Assembly (NCBI GenBank): GCA_014925825.1 | Contig: JACGCK010000208.1 | Coordinates: forward strand, 1 to 64,000 | DNA: 64,000 nt | DNA from: Pholiota molesta | Lineage: Eukaryota; Basidiomycota; Agaricomycetes; Agaricales; Strophariaceae | Direction of reading: 5' to 3' | Shown here: piece after piece, positions 33,526 through 45,331 of the stretch | Position numbering within the stretch: position 1 is the first letter of the stretch | Layout: each line of letters starts with the position of its first letter | Position numbers and translations under genes: made by a program | Notes under the pieces: model-generated | Told to the model about the DNA's origin: nothing | Databases searched by the model: none | The model's input: only the letters and a program-made list of their open reading frames with translations

Positions 33526-36384
33526 TCAATCCAAGTTTTTGTGAAGGTGACTACTATCCGCAAAACTACAGCCTCGTTTGGCTTTCATCTCAGCGGCTAA
33601 GATGTCTGCCTTCCTTTGGGCCATGGAAGTAACCTTAGCTTCCGCCTTCTTTTTCTTCTTGAACCGGCGCTATATATGTAAAAGGGATGTGAGCATGATA
33701 TATCTTTTTTTGTATTTTTAGGAGAAAGACAAATGAATGAACAACTTACCACTGCACCGTGCTTAATACGCGTGATTATTGTTGCCGCCTGACCTTTCGT
33801 CAATGTCTCGAGGCACACTTTGGCAAGCTCTTTGTTTGATTTCTGCATTTTCTTGATGATTTCCTTCTGCGCGTCGCTTGCGTCCGCCTTTCGCCACGGG
33901 GCGTTGACATAAAACCTATTCATGGCGGGGAGAGCCTGTCAGTACAGAGCCCAATGCGATGTACGCGTCTAAGCGCACGGCAAGGCCAGAATGGATAGAC
34001 CCACATAGATGCAGGAGCTCCTGAAGACTCTTTGAATATCTTGTTCACGACAAAGTGGTCGCATGCACGGATGGCATCGTCGAGCGGCATATTGGACAGA
34101 ATGATGCGGCTGGCCCAGAATCGAATACTCGAACTCGAGTCGGGGTTCCCAGGTGTGAAATGCGCCTTGAACCAAGGCCCAGGTCGCGCGCCTGCAGTAC
34201 TACTGCTGCTGCCCGTGTCCGACCGCGCACTCTCCTGCTCCGTGCCCCCAGCCTCGGCGTCATTCCCGGGTACAGCCGCCTCTGGGTGAACAAACGTCGC
34301 CAACCCGTCGCCGATTTCGTTGGGCTCGACGCGGATGAACCCGTATGTGTGCAGCGTCAGCACCCACACGCCCTCGCCGCAGTTGACCCACGCGAAGCGG
34401 CTCGAGACCGGCCGCCCCGCGTTGTCCTTCGCGATCTCCTCGACGAACCCGAACGCGTCGTCGTGGTCGATGTAGGTGACGGTGAACGGGTTCGGCACGG
34501 AGTAGTTGGCGTTGGACAGGTTTTGCAAGGGCTCGACTCCGCCTGCTGCTTTGAGCTCCGCAGCTATCCGCTCAGCTTCACGCGCGGCTTCTTCGCGTTT
34601 GGCCTCCTGTTCGGCCATGCGTTGTTCGAGGGTTTCGATGGTTTCATCTGATAGAGATTTAATGTGTTTAGAGTGTTGGGTAAATGGAATATAGGATAAT
34701 ATGCACCGTTGATATCAAATTCTCCAGGATCCAGTCCGAAGAGGGTAGGCACAGAAATCACGCCGCCGCCCACTCGGCTATGCGCATCGACGAAATCGAT
34801 AATGCGGCAGTCCATCTTCCCGGTGCCAGGTGATAGCCTCATACCGCGGCCAACCTAGTGCACAAAAGTAAAAAGATTCGTTGGATGGATATTGGAACTG
34901 TTCAAGACGGAAATTCTCTCACCATTTGCGCAAATAAATTCCGCGAACGCGTCGGTCGAGCAAGGACCACACAGTCAATGTTTGGTATATCAGCGCCTTC
35001 CGTGAGAATAGCTAATTCGCGACCGGTCGTCAATATATGCGTGATCGATGGGCTTTACGAATGACGCTACTTACCACAGTTAATAAGCACAGGGAATTCG
35101 CCATCCTTGAACGCTTGTATCAGCTCTTGTCTGTCAGCCTTCGCAGTAGCCGCAGTGATGTATCTCGCATCAATCCCATAACCACGAAATGTTTGCGTTA
35201 AGTCTTTGACGTGCGCTATGTTGACGCAAAATACGAGAGTGGATTTACGTTCCGCTGTACACAAAAAAAAGGGGTTGGACAAGCAAAATTATAAGTGCAT
35301 AGATGGAAACGTACATGCACGATCAAGCCAGGACCTCACGACGAGATGGTTCATGTCTGGCGAATTCACGGCACTGGCCAGACTTGCAGTGTTGAAATCT
35401 TTTGTAACAGGGTTCAGCGCGACGTTACTCAAGTCCAGCTTGGCTTTCACAGACGTGAAGCGTACGTCGCATAGCCTATGAACAACGTGTTGGCCATAGA
35501 TAGTGCCATAAATGAGAACATTACACACCATTGTTCCTTGATCATTTCCAGAAAATCGCGATGATATACTATTCGTTCGAACACCGAACCAAGGGCAACG
35601 CCGTCGTGACGGCTGAAGGTAGCAGAAAATCCAATAATGGGTATCTTATGCGGCGGTGGGTTTGCTACCTCGATACCCTCTGGGTGCTTGATATCCGGAT
35701 CAAACTGGGACAATAAACGTCGATAACTGAGAAGAGGAGGCCATCAGTCGCGGTGATTGACTGAAGGGAAGAACACCTACGATGGTGCAGCGGCGTGGTG
35801 GGCCTCGTCAATAATGATGGCCTTCAACATTTTGGTATCGAACTTCATAAGTCGCTGCTCGTTATTCAGTGTCTGATAAGTCGCAATTGTCCTACAAACC
35901 AAAACCAAAAACTCGCGTCAGCACCTCTTCTTTGCCCACGACAGAAAAAAAAAATCAGGCGCGAACAACAAAGCAGGACCTACACGTCCGCAAGCCCAGT
36001 CGCATGGTTCTTCGCCCCCTGCTCGAGCTCCACCACCCACTCCGGGAACATCCGCCCCACCTGCGCCGCCGCCTGGCGCGCCAGCTCGATGCTGTTCACC
36101 ACGATCAGCGCACGCGTCGCGTCCTTGTTCGTCGCCGGGGGCGGGATGCGCGCGAGCAGCGAGATGAAGACGGTCGTCTTGCCCGAGCCCGTGGGCAGGG
36201 AGACGCCGATGCGCGTCGAGCCGCTCGCGAGCGCCTGGGTGCAGGACGCGAGGCAGAGCTCCTGGTACGGGCGCAGGATGACCTGCGGTGGCGCTGCCGC
36301 CGGCTCTGGCGCGGGTGTCGAGAGCGTGCGCCTGGTGAGGCGGGTGCTAAACGAGGAGAGCAGGGGCCTCCAGCGACATAGCAT
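33526..36384 (-). CDS. IRC3: Mitochondrial SF2 helicase, Irc3-like
   Basis: Branch-migrating double-strand DNA helicase that maintains mitochondrial DNA in yeast. Ten exons: 35984-36384, 35781-35891, 35529-35726, 35315-35475, 35075-35254, 34923-35011, 34707-34854, 34005-34647, 33750-33915 and 33526-33669; 746 aa. The N-terminus is Arg/Ser-rich without acids ([19 protein letters not shown]), a mitochondrial import signal. Helicase motifs in order: Q-like LRPYQ, Walker [14 protein letters not shown] box IIDEAHHA, motif III GFSATF, motif [13 protein letters not shown], motif [12 protein letters not shown] and motif VI QMVGRGMR. A Lys-rich tail closes the protein. Its stop lies 24 bp from the stop of the convergent pseudouridine gene. 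Confidence 0.92.
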
Positions 36385-36566
36385 GGAGAATGGTGTTGGG
36401 CCCTAGTGGTGGTCAGTGGCAAGAAGAGACGTGATTAGATAATTAAGCAGCTTTTCTCCCAAGTCACGCTCTTCCGCGGAGACTTGAACTCGACGTCGAT
36501 GTATTATTATACGAATAGATAATCCACATCCATATCATCGTCAAGTGTGAGACTGATACATTCCCC

Positions 36567-37288
36567 ATGTCGTTGACACCAGAAGCCTCCGTCGATGCCT
36601 TCCTCGAGACCCCGCAGGTCATGTGCGCTATAACATATACGCCCCTCGACGCGCAGAGCATCATCGCGTCTGTCCAGGACGGCCGCGCAGGCGCAACAGC
36701 GGTCTTCATCGGTGTCGTTGTCTTCCACCCATAGAGCACCCTACAGATTGCTTACTGATTCTACGGTCTACAATGAACAGGCACAACGCGCAACTCGTTC
36801 AAAGGTCCATATGATTGATGAGCTCAATATAACACGCGTATCGCTAAAGATATCCATCCGCAGGGAAAGCAGTAACGCGGCTAGAATACCAGGCCTACTC
36901 CTCGCTCGCCATCAAGACCATGTCCACCATCGCCCACAACGCAATCAAGACCGCCTCGCGCTCGGAGCACCACCCACCACCCCAAACACAAGCCGAATCT
37001 CAAACGAACAACGTGCAAGCCATCATCAAGTGCGCCGTACACCATCGACTAGGCACAGTGCCCATTGGAGAACCCTCCATCGGTATGTCAAGTGCCAAAT
37101 TGTCCCATACGTGGGTTCTGACCTGTCTTTCCCTGCAAGTCATCGCCGTATCTTCGCCACACCGAAAAGAAGCCTTCGTCGCATGCGAAGAAATTCTAGA
37201 AGAGGTCAAGCGTAAAGCCCAAATATGGAAGAGGGAGTATTATGAAGGTGAAGATGAGAGCCAGGCAGAGTGGAAGGCAAACGCCTAG
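36567..37288 (+). CDS. Molybdopterin synthase catalytic subunit (MoaE/MOCS2B/CnxH)
   Basis: Inserts dithiolene sulfur into cyclic pyranopterin monophosphate, using sulfur from the small subunit, in molybdenum cofactor synthesis. Four exons: 36567-36711, 36781-36804 (24 nt), 36864-37082 and 37140-37288; 178 aa. MoaE landmarks: TAVFIGTTRNSFKGKAVTRL with LEYQAY, CAVHHRLGTVPIGEPSI with VIAVSSPHRKEAF, and the catalytic-lysine region IWKREYYEG. A linker of about 25 residues between the first and second helices (HHPPPQTQAESQTNN) is a fungal insertion. Divergent from IRC3 with 182 bp between starts. Confidence 0.94.
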
Positions 37289-37447
37289 CAGAGAAAGATA
37301 AAATATGATGTCGATAATGATGATGATAATGGTGGTGGTGATGATATGTCTATTGGAGGTTACAAGTGTTCCGAGAGTAGCGATAGCGCAGATTAAGAGA
37401 GAGGAAGGAATCATAACCAAGTTCATGTAGCCAAAGTTGCCGCATCG

Positions 37448-38856
37448 TTAATCGACTTTCCATTCTTTTTCCACGGCGTCATCTTCTGAGCTGACAATAA
37501 GCTCTATCGACCAGATGACGAGGGTGAAAAAGATGTTCATCCATCTCCACCATATTTGAGATGAATGATCCAGCACTACAAAGTGGGAATAAGTAAAGCT
37601 TACCAAAAACAAAAGAACATAATATGTAAAGACTCACATAGCAGATGTGAGTAAACAGTTACAAAGATCGATTGACGATAAGTTAGAAGAATTTTAGTCA
37701 ATGTAGATGTCTGTAAGCGGGCATTAGAATGAGATTGAAAAGCCACCCAGGACAATGAAAGTAAAGCAAAACGTACCGGTCTATCACTCCACATATCGTC
37801 AACACCTTCCTCCGACTCCCAGCTGTCCGCACCGATAGTGGGCAATATACCCGATGCAAAATGCAGAATAGCCAGTCGATACAGAAGTGCGATCAGAACT
37901 GGCTTTGGTAAGGTATTGATGACGAAATTAAGGAGCGTCTGGATATGGGGAAGGATGTTGGGCAAAAGAGGAGCACTGTAAACAACAAAGTAATAGTTAG
38001 TTTTAACACGGAGATCCTGACAAGCATCCAACTCACTATGAAGAAGCAGGATCGGTAAACGATTTTTGGTCAAAGCCGCAAAGCCAAACATTATAAGCAA
38101 TGAACACGGCAAGCCCAGACGACTCGATGATGTTTGTCCGACGCATGACGAAACCAATGATAGTGAGGAATAAGAAGGCGGTAATGGCGACTCCCAGCAG
38201 CGTAGACGACAAAGGCGACGATGCCGCAGTGGGATACGACTACGAAGAACACGACGTCGTGTGAGCATCAACAAAAATAGCCAGTTCAAAACCCAGGCCA
38301 CGCACGCTAACGATCCACCACGCCGAGGCGACATACGCCACCGCCGTCGTAATGAGCAACCCAAGCTGATACGTCTCCCCCCGCTCAGCGAGCCTCTTCC
38401 CCGCCTGCCCGAGCTTCTGCACGACCAGCAAGCTCGACAGACCCTCCATCGCAATGAACAGCGGGCCCGAGAGCGTCAGCAGCGTGCCCCACCACTCCGC
38501 TGCCGCCGCCAGCCACGGGTGGGGCGACGATGCGAACACATTGAAGCAAACGAGCAGGAGGAACGGGTGCATCGGCACCTGCAGCACCGCCAGCGCGCGC
38601 GAGCCCCAGAAGACGGACAGCGTCCCGTGGATGAGCGCATGCGACGTGAGCAGCAGCGAGAGCAGGAGGAAGGCCTGGCGCGAGATCGTCGCGAGCGTGA
38701 GCGGGAGGAAGATGAGGATCTGGAGCGCCGTCGACAACCTGCGGCCGACGAGAGTGATTAGCCTTATGCGGAGGTAAAACAGCTTGTAAGTTTTCAAACA
38801 CACCTTGCTGTATTGGTGATTGCACTCCAGAGGAACCATGGATTCAGGACGGGCAT
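37448..38856 (-). CDS. ICE2: ER membrane protein Ice2
   Basis: Polytopic ER protein which in yeast regulates phospholipid synthesis (Nem1-Spo7/Pah1 axis), ER inheritance and cortical ER shape. Six exons: 38804-38856, 38306-38738, 38037-38239, 37777-37975, 37638-37710 and 37448-37575; 362 aa. About eight hydrophobic segments are visible, for example ALQILIFLPLTLATIS, FLLLSLLLTSHALIHGTL and LLGVAITAFLFLTIIGFVM. The conserved block PLFIAMEGLSSLLVVQKLGQ marks the family. The C-terminal exon adds a last helix (MNIFFTLVIWSIELIVSS) and an acidic tail. A long minus frame at 37600-38454 is the wrong frame of this gene. Confidence 0.85.
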
Positions 38857-39867
38857 GGTTAGGCCGCTAGAGATAGAAGAAAGAAAGGACAGAGAGCGTT
38901 GGTGAATGAGAGCAGCAGGGGAAGGCGCCACTGCTCGCCGTCATGCACAGGGCGCTTCAAGGCCACAAATCAGCGTCTTGACAAGTGACACCGCGTGACG
39001 TGACAAGTCGTGGATGCCACGCCCAGAGGGATCTCAAGTTTATTCTTAACATTCATGTTCGTCTCTACTTAGTCTTACCACGTTTTCATGAACCATATAT
39101 CTATTGCTGGCCTCATTCATTTCACTGCGAACTCGCGTCAAATTCTGAACTGTTTTCATTGCGACCATTCAACGACCGTCCAAAGGATGATTGATTCGAA
39201 GTGGACGCAATTCCGACGTCGACTTGCAACTGCTCTCTATATCCTTCTCGAGCATCAAACACCATATATACCGCAATCTATGCAGCAACCTCACCATTTA
39301 CTAGGTGAATCTCTTCCGACATCGCGCTATCTGGATTCCGGACAGATCCTTTGCCTGGCGCGGGACGGCTTCGATATTGGTATCTCCGCCTTGGTTTTTA
39401 TTTTTATTTTTTATTCCCACTCAACTGCGACCGCATTGACGAAGTTTCTTCGTTATTGAGCAGCCTACTAAGAGAAGCTTTCACGATGCTGCCTCTACCA
39501 CGTAATACAAAGTGTTCTGCTCCAACCCGCGCATGCTGGGAGTGAACTCATCGAGGATTCGACGAGGATACGTTCAGTTATGTGCACCTGCAAAAAAAGC
39601 TCCGGCCATGGCATAAGGGCCATTGGGGTCAAATGTTGTGGTGCCAGAGAGTGCCATAGCACTTAAGATGTGTAGTCTATTTTTCCTGTAATCATATAAC
39701 CAGAAACGATGGATGCATGAAAGTTTTGGGTCTAAACATCATCGAAGTGGGAGTGGGAGAGTAGTGATAAAAATATAACACTAAAATAGGTTAAACTACA
39801 TCTTGGGCGCTTATTTGCTGAACCACAACAAATAGAAGAATTGAACAAAAAAATGTGCCACAGAATT

Positions 39868-39905
39868 GCACTGTGTGGAACCGAAGCAACCACAGCTGCA
39901 ACTGA
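39868..39905 (-). repeat. SINE-like fragment, copy 1 (degenerate)
   Basis: Shares GCACTGTGTGG-ACCG and the downstream ACCACAGCTGC with the copy near 40180. The A-box half is absent or decayed. Lies in the gene-free 38857-41231 interval. Confidence 0.4.
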
Positions 39906-40159
39906 GTACCGCAACAACATTCGTTGTTCATTGCCGGTTATGCGTCACTTTGTATCATGTCACAGTAATGTCTCTTTGCATTTCTGGTTCAAGATTATAT
40001 GGTCATTGTTTTTGTAATGCCAATATCATTTATGCGGTTTAAGCAGTTTATCATCAACGATGTTATCATTATATGCAGGTTATCATTTGTCATTTGGTTT
40101 ATGCAGCAGGTTTTCAATTATCATCGCGGTGGCAATGCGTAGACGCCTCAAGTCAGTGG

Positions 40160-40270
40160 GACGCAAATGGGTCACGGTAATCGCACTGTGTGAGGTTCGA
40201 AAGAACAACCACAGCTGCTTCACCACCACGACTTCACTGACGCTTTAACCCACTGGGCTACATGAGGGCC
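40160..40270 (-). repeat. tRNA-derived SINE-like repeat, copy 2
   Basis: Read on the minus strand it starts with an A-box-like word (TAGCCCAGTGGGTTAAAGC, 40242-40260). About 40 nt further comes a B-box-like TTCGAACC (40194-40206) followed by CTCACACAGTGCGATTACC. This is the internal RNA polymerase III promoter layout of tRNA-derived SINEs, but the sequence cannot fold into a proper tRNA cloverleaf that I can draw. Confidence 0.55.
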
Positions 40271-40458
40271 CGCAAATAAAGATATGTATTACTCTTAATA
40301 TCGTTTTTTTTCGGCAATATCCGAGACATTTGACCGCTCAAGCGCTCACAATGCTATGATCAGCGCTTCAATGTATATCTGATTTGGTTGCAGTTTGAAT
40401 TTTGATTGTGAAAGATCATTATTTAAAATATATATGCACAAAGAACAAGCAACGGAAA

Positions 40459-40492
40459 AGAGAAAGAAAGAAAGAAAGAAAGAAAGAAAAAA
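40459..40492. repeat. (GAAA)n microsatellite
   Basis: About eight consecutive AAAG units between the SINE-like copies. Confidence 0.9.
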
Positions 40493-40567
40493 ACAGGTTC
40501 GGTAGGGAATAATCCTACCTACATCCTGTAGATTTAGCAGGCGCCCGCAGCCACCATATAAATGAAA

Positions 40568-40647
40568 GGAACGCCGTAGCATTCACCAGTGTGAGCAGGT
40601 GCCTGCGGGCACCTTGCTTAGACAGAGGGAACGTCGTAACATTCACC
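40568..40647. repeat. 60-bp direct repeat with hairpin
   Basis: GGAACGYCGTARCATTCACC occurs at 40568-40587 and again 60 bp on at 40628-40647. Between them lies a perfect 6-bp stem hairpin (GGTGCC-TGCG-GGCACC, 40598-40613). Repetitive, probably transposon-derived. Confidence 0.6.
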
Positions 40648-40739
40648 GTTGAGAGCGGCCCTGGCTGAGGGTGTGATCAAACCCCCAGGTATCCTGGACT
40701 GCATTCACCCGCCGAAGCGGTCGCGCAGGTCATGCGTAA

Positions 40740-40840
40740 GGGAAGCAGAACTGCACTGCGTGAGGTTCGAACGAACGACCGCAAGCGCATTGATATCCAC
40801 TGCCCACTCACACACTTCTATAAACCTACTGGCCTATGCA
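40740..40840 (-). repeat. tRNA-derived SINE-like repeat, copy 3
   Basis: On the minus strand: A-box-like TAGGCCAGTAGGTTTA (40821-40836), then a B-box-like GTTCGTTCGAACC (40764-40776) and CTCACGCAGTGCAG, parallel to copy 2. The spacing of about 60-70 nt matches tRNA promoters. Remaining sequence of 38857-41231 holds no gene I can support. Confidence 0.55.
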
Positions 40841-41231
40841 TCGACCTAATACTTCTTCTTCATTGTGTACTTTGTCATATGACTTTGCACTCCCTAATTT
40901 ACGCTACAAAATGTTCGCAACCCATTAGATCGCCCCCTTGACTTGTGGTTTGTTCAAAAAAAATCTTCCGAATTTTGCCTATGATTTTCTCATATATATC
41001 TACTGAAACTTGTTCTCTAGCTCTAGATATGATTAAAAGGATTTTATATGTACACTATTTACAGAAAACTTGACTATATGACAACAGAAAAATGGACTAA
41101 GAAGTACAGACAATAAAATAAGATTGCTACTTATACGCAGAGGAAAACTCGATAAAACAAACCATCGTTACCAACCAGGCACTTCGAGAACAAAAGATAG
41201 CGTGTATGGGACAGAAAGAAACAAGACAAAC

Positions 41232-42970
41232 TCAGCCCGAAATAGCTAATGCTGATGCAGTATCAACGCGCTTGGCCGGAGGTCTGTTACTCTTCGCCGG
41301 CTCCTTGGGTGTAACACCTTTTCGAGGATTTAGGAGGCCCTTTTCCTGCGCGAACTCCGTCGTGCGCGGTGCGGCCGCAGGATCCGACGGTGGGACGTAG
41401 AACTTGTCCTTGATCGGAATTTGCAAGAGGTTCATTTTGGGCGTGATGACCACCATATGGTTTGTCTTGATTTCCATCCAGTCGGCTGTTAGGGTTCGTG
41501 TCTGTCAGCACTGAACGCGAAAACATGCAAAGCAATTGAGTGCACGTACCTCTCTCGAACGTAAGGGGTTCACTCGCAATCTAGAATGACGATGAGCCAT
41601 GGCGTCTCAGAAAAATGTAGCTCAAATTTTGCATACCATGATAATGTTCTCTCGCTTGTCAGCTTTCGACATCTTGTAGTGACCGCCTTCGGCATATTCG
41701 CTGAAGTCCGTTCCAGATGAAAACCACTGAGATGTAGGTCAGCACACACAATGATGTTGTAAAAATGACTTTCAGGACTCACAAGAGAAGCAGCTTCGTC
41801 CGTCTTTGATGAGATGTACCGCGTTACCACGACGCTCTCGCCATCCGTAACACAGAAATTCATCAAACTGGGCTGCAGCACAATCGCGCATCAGCATAAA
41901 CTCTAGATACAAAAATAAGGCAGTATTAGGAGTACCTCGGTAATGTTAAATTCTTCGGCATATCCATTTAATGTCGCGATCGTGCTTTCCATAGCCTTGC
42001 GTAGGATTTCGGGTGTAAACGACCGGGCATTACAATCAGGGAGCTGTTAGATAGACCGCCTCGTCAATCCACGCGCACATATCGTGTGATATGTGAAGAT
42101 ACGCACCTTTGATAGGAACAATGCGAACGCCCACTCTGAATCTTCATTTCGGGAGAGGATGAACGAAGAAGTGAGTGGCAGGGCCAAAAGAAGATAACGG
42201 ATGTCGCTCCGGAGATCTGCCTACCTGTGTTCCCCTGCACCATATCAAAAGCCACATCCGGAAGGTCCTGCTGCAGTCGCCGCTTAACGGTTGGGAATTC
42301 CGCAATCCCGCCATTGTGCATGAACTAAGTTTCATTGTCAGAAACTGGAAAGGCAAAGTAAAAGTACCGAAGAGGACTCACCATGAGCTTTCCATGAACA
42401 AAAGGATGGCAGTTATCTAGAGATAAGGATCCGGCGGTAGTAGCCCGAACGTGTCCGCTAGGGAAAGAATTAATATGTTGGGTAAAAATTTGGCGTTAGA
42501 AGAGACCAAGACGCACAAGACCAGAGGCGACTTGATTTTTTCCGCTAGTCGAGTCAAGTTGACATTATTCCATGCCTAGAAGCGATGAATGTCAGATAAA
42601 GCACCAAAGCAAAAGCCAACAGACTGACAGGTGTAACAGAGGTGAAGATGCATGGTTGACTGCCGAGCTCTTCATCGTATACCGAGTCATACCATCCTAT
42701 GTGTTCGAGCAAGACAATCAGTTCCTTTATCCGTGCCTCTACAGGTGGCCAGCGAAAACGCACCAACGCCAAATCCATCCCCATTCATAGGCCTCCGCCG
42801 GTCGAGGCGCAGGCGCGAATCGAAAGCCTGGTTGATGATAGAGTGGCATGGCCGAGTGAGAAGCTGTGAGAGAAAGTGTTACCTGGAGTGGACCCGGCTA
42901 TTAACAAATGATGACATACATGGGATAATTGGACTGGTGAGGTGCCCTTGTATATCACAAAGCGGCACAT
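41232..42970 (-). CDS. DUG3: Class II glutamine amidotransferase, Dug3-like
   Basis: Dug3 is the amidotransferase-fold partner of Dug2 in cytosolic glutathione degradation. Twelve exons: 42920-42970, 42764-42863, 42629-42696, 42517-42575, 42382-42457, 42225-42324, 42107-42141, 41936-42043, 41783-41872, 41637-41726, 41550-41580 and 41232-41485; 353 aa, the size of yeast Dug3. Met is followed at once by Cys2 (MCRFVIYKG), the Ntn nucleophile. Further motifs: RPCHSIINQAFDSRL, MNGDGFGVGWY, FGHVRATTAG with NCHPF, FMHNGGIAEF and SEWAFALF. The last 60 residues (PPSDPAAAPRTT onward) are a basic disordered tail. Confidence 0.94.
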
Positions 42971-43459
42971 GTTGGGTTTGGAGGCGCAGAGGTGAAGTGA
43001 ATGTGGGGTAGAGAGGAGAATAAATAAGCAGGCGCTAATTTATTATACAACTTTGTAAATGACTCCTGATTTACGGGTGGAGCGCGAGTTACCATATAGC
43101 GCATACTGTACCTCCTTATTACGTGCGATCGCGCAAGCGAGGCTATTTCCGGTCGGACTCAAGATTATCGATGAACCGGTGACATTCGGCCTCCTGCTTT
43201 CTTCCTACTTACTACTTTTCAATTGGTGCAGAAAAAGCTCTGGCAGCTGCTGTTCATATCTGCCAAAGTCGTGGGGAAAACAAATTTCTAGGGAATTTGT
43301 TCTGGATCGCGACCTGCTTCATCGAACCTCGAGGACAGGAAAATTATGCTCTACCTACCTACCATGACGAAACCTCCCTTCCATTCTAAAGCTTCTGAAG
43401 TATCACCATGATGGCCTAGGCGTAGAATCAAACTACACCCTCTATTTCACCAGGCCTAA
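42971..43459. other. Intergenic, DUG3 promoter side
   Basis: No gene or repeat recognised. Confidence 0.55.
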
Positions 43460-43895
43460 AGAATGACTGGTACATCTTCCGGCTTCTATTGCACACCTGA
43501 AGGGCCAAGATCTGTCGAATCTCAAATGCGTTTCTATCGCTTCTTGAACCCATTAAATGACTTTCATGTACCGGTTTTTCGAGCCAGCGGATCCCGGCCT
43601 ATTACAACTCTGCGTATCGTGAACAAGAATGCCTCTGCCCAAGCATGTCTGGCAGTATATCCTTCGCATTTCGGTTAACAATTAATTCACTACGTCAACT
43701 TGATCAGGTGCTTTCAGACAGTTGACCTAGACTCAGCGGACCATTCTCGTCGAAGGTCTCCCAGATACTGAGATAGCCGGCGAGAACAAGACAAACGCAT
43801 GACCACTTTCGCGTCAAAATGGACTTCAAAATCGATGGCCTGGTGCATAACGCCTGTGAAAACATACATTCTTGACAGGCGACGCTTCGGGTGTT
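43460..43895 (-). pseudogene. Decayed fragment of phosphoacetylglucosamine mutase exon 5
   Basis: Alignable by eye to exon 5 of the intact AGM1 gene 2.3 kb away, same orientation. Shared words include TTGATCAGGTG...CAGTTGAC, TAGCCGGCGAGAA-AAGAC, AAGCATGTCTG-CAGT and CTTCAAAAT. Many substitutions and indels destroy the frame, and the other exons are not recognisable. It looks like the relic of an old tandem duplication. Confidence 0.75.
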
Positions 43896-45008
43896 ACCAC
43901 TATCTCATATATACATACCGCGTATGCCTGGACTCAGCGGGATATTTCCTCAGAGTGCAGGCGATCTGCAGTGTCGGTCCTTAATTTCCAAAGTCAGTCA
44001 TGGTTGAAGCAAATCATTCCTCTTCCTCGATTGAGGGTCCCTTTTCAGCATTCGGGTGTTAATGTGGGCTCTGATGGGGATAAGGTGAGCTTACTGCCAG
44101 TGTCCACTTGAGATATCTCAACTGACTTGATTGAAAAATAGCGATCTTTCAATTATCACTCTTATCTAGGTGCTAACCTCCGCAAATGATAGACACAAAA
44201 CATCCCAGGGTATGCCTAAACTTGTCAATCATGATCATGTCTTGACTCACGCGGTCGAAACCCATCCATTGCCTATTCAGAAATTCAGAAATATCTGACC
44301 ACCCTATCGTTCCTTCTTAGAAACTGGTACATATTGAGGACAAGGTCCAATATGTGGATCCATTTCTCAGTAACATAATCTCCGGAACACTACTTCTGCA
44401 AGCATAGTGCACTGTCCTCACCGACGCGCAGACGAATTTCACGCGATATGTCCTCCTGTCTCTCTGAGCGCCCTCGTTTCGACGTGCGCCCACATGTCTA
44501 GAAGTCACTAGCCAAGCTTGGCACTGTACATAACTCTAACGACACTGTGCGAGTTCTATTATGAACCTCGAATATCTTGTCTATCTGCCAGGCTTGGGAT
44601 CCTCGGGCTTAAATGCTTGGGGTAAAAGCTGTCACATCTCAATGTGAAGAGGTCGAACACAGGGCTCCTGTATCACAGCGCGTTTTTCATGGAGCTTGTT
44701 CAGAGAATCTTCGGAATTTGCACATTCCACTGGCAGATTATACGACCTGCGCTGGATAGTAGGTATTCGAGGTCGCTGGCCTGCTCAAGACACTCTGAGG
44801 ACCTCCTACACTTTCCGTAATTGCCGGCAAAGTTATGTCTGTGGGATATTTCTTGGATTGATGCACCCACGTCCTGGCAGCGCTAGAATGATGTTGATAT
44901 CCTACCTGGATAACCATGTAGAGGTATAAAAACCGTAGCGAGGGTGATATTTCCTTAACGTCACACAGCTTGCCCCAAGTCGACGCTTTAGACTCGGACC
45001 ATCCTACG
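43896..45008. other. Gene-free stretch ending in a TATA-type promoter
   Basis: No coding frame recognised. TATAAAAA at 44925-44932 lies 77 bp upstream of the ATG of the small secreted protein gene and is a plausible TATA box. Confidence 0.5.
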
Positions 45009-45331
45009 ATGAAATTCACCGCTATATTCCTCCTGTCTGTACTCAGTATCTTCCCAATGCTCGCCTCATCTGCGGACCTTAGATGTAATACAGGACCTGG
45101 CTCACAACAGGTCAAGAAATTTGAACTGAATTCATGATGATCCATCTACTGACCAGACTTCTGTCATGCAGAATTGTGGTACCTTCTGCTCGCAGTGTTG
45201 TGCTGAATTTCCGACAGCCGACGCATGTGTAGGCAGAACCTGCGTCGCGGATTGCTGTATGTTGTTTCCGCGGATGTTCCCAAACCTTATCATACACATC
45301 TGACATGTCCTGTTCCACAGTGGATTTATAG
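45009..45331 (+). CDS. Small secreted cysteine-rich protein, 8 Cys, 65 aa
   Basis: Three exons: 45009-45110, 45172-45256 and 45321-45331 (11 nt, ends TTG-GAT-TTA-TAG in phase). The start is a clear signal peptide (MKFTAIFLLSVLSIFPMLASSA). The mature part of about 43 residues contains eight cysteines: one in RCNTG, then NCG, FC, QCC, ACV, TCV and DC. That is enough for four disulfides, with a central CC pair. Both introns have GT-AG ends and phases agree. A TATA box lies 77 bp upstream. This is the profile of fungal small secreted (effector-type or defensin-like) proteins; family and role are unknown. No unspliced frame exceeds 35 codons, so automatic annotation may miss it. Confidence 0.68.

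Noticed and set aside
37600..38454. 284-codon minus frame
   Set aside because: Alternative frame and intron read-through of ICE2.
40160..40840. True tRNA genes
   Set aside because: Box A and box B words exist but I cannot draw acceptor or anticodon stems; SINE-like repeats fit better.
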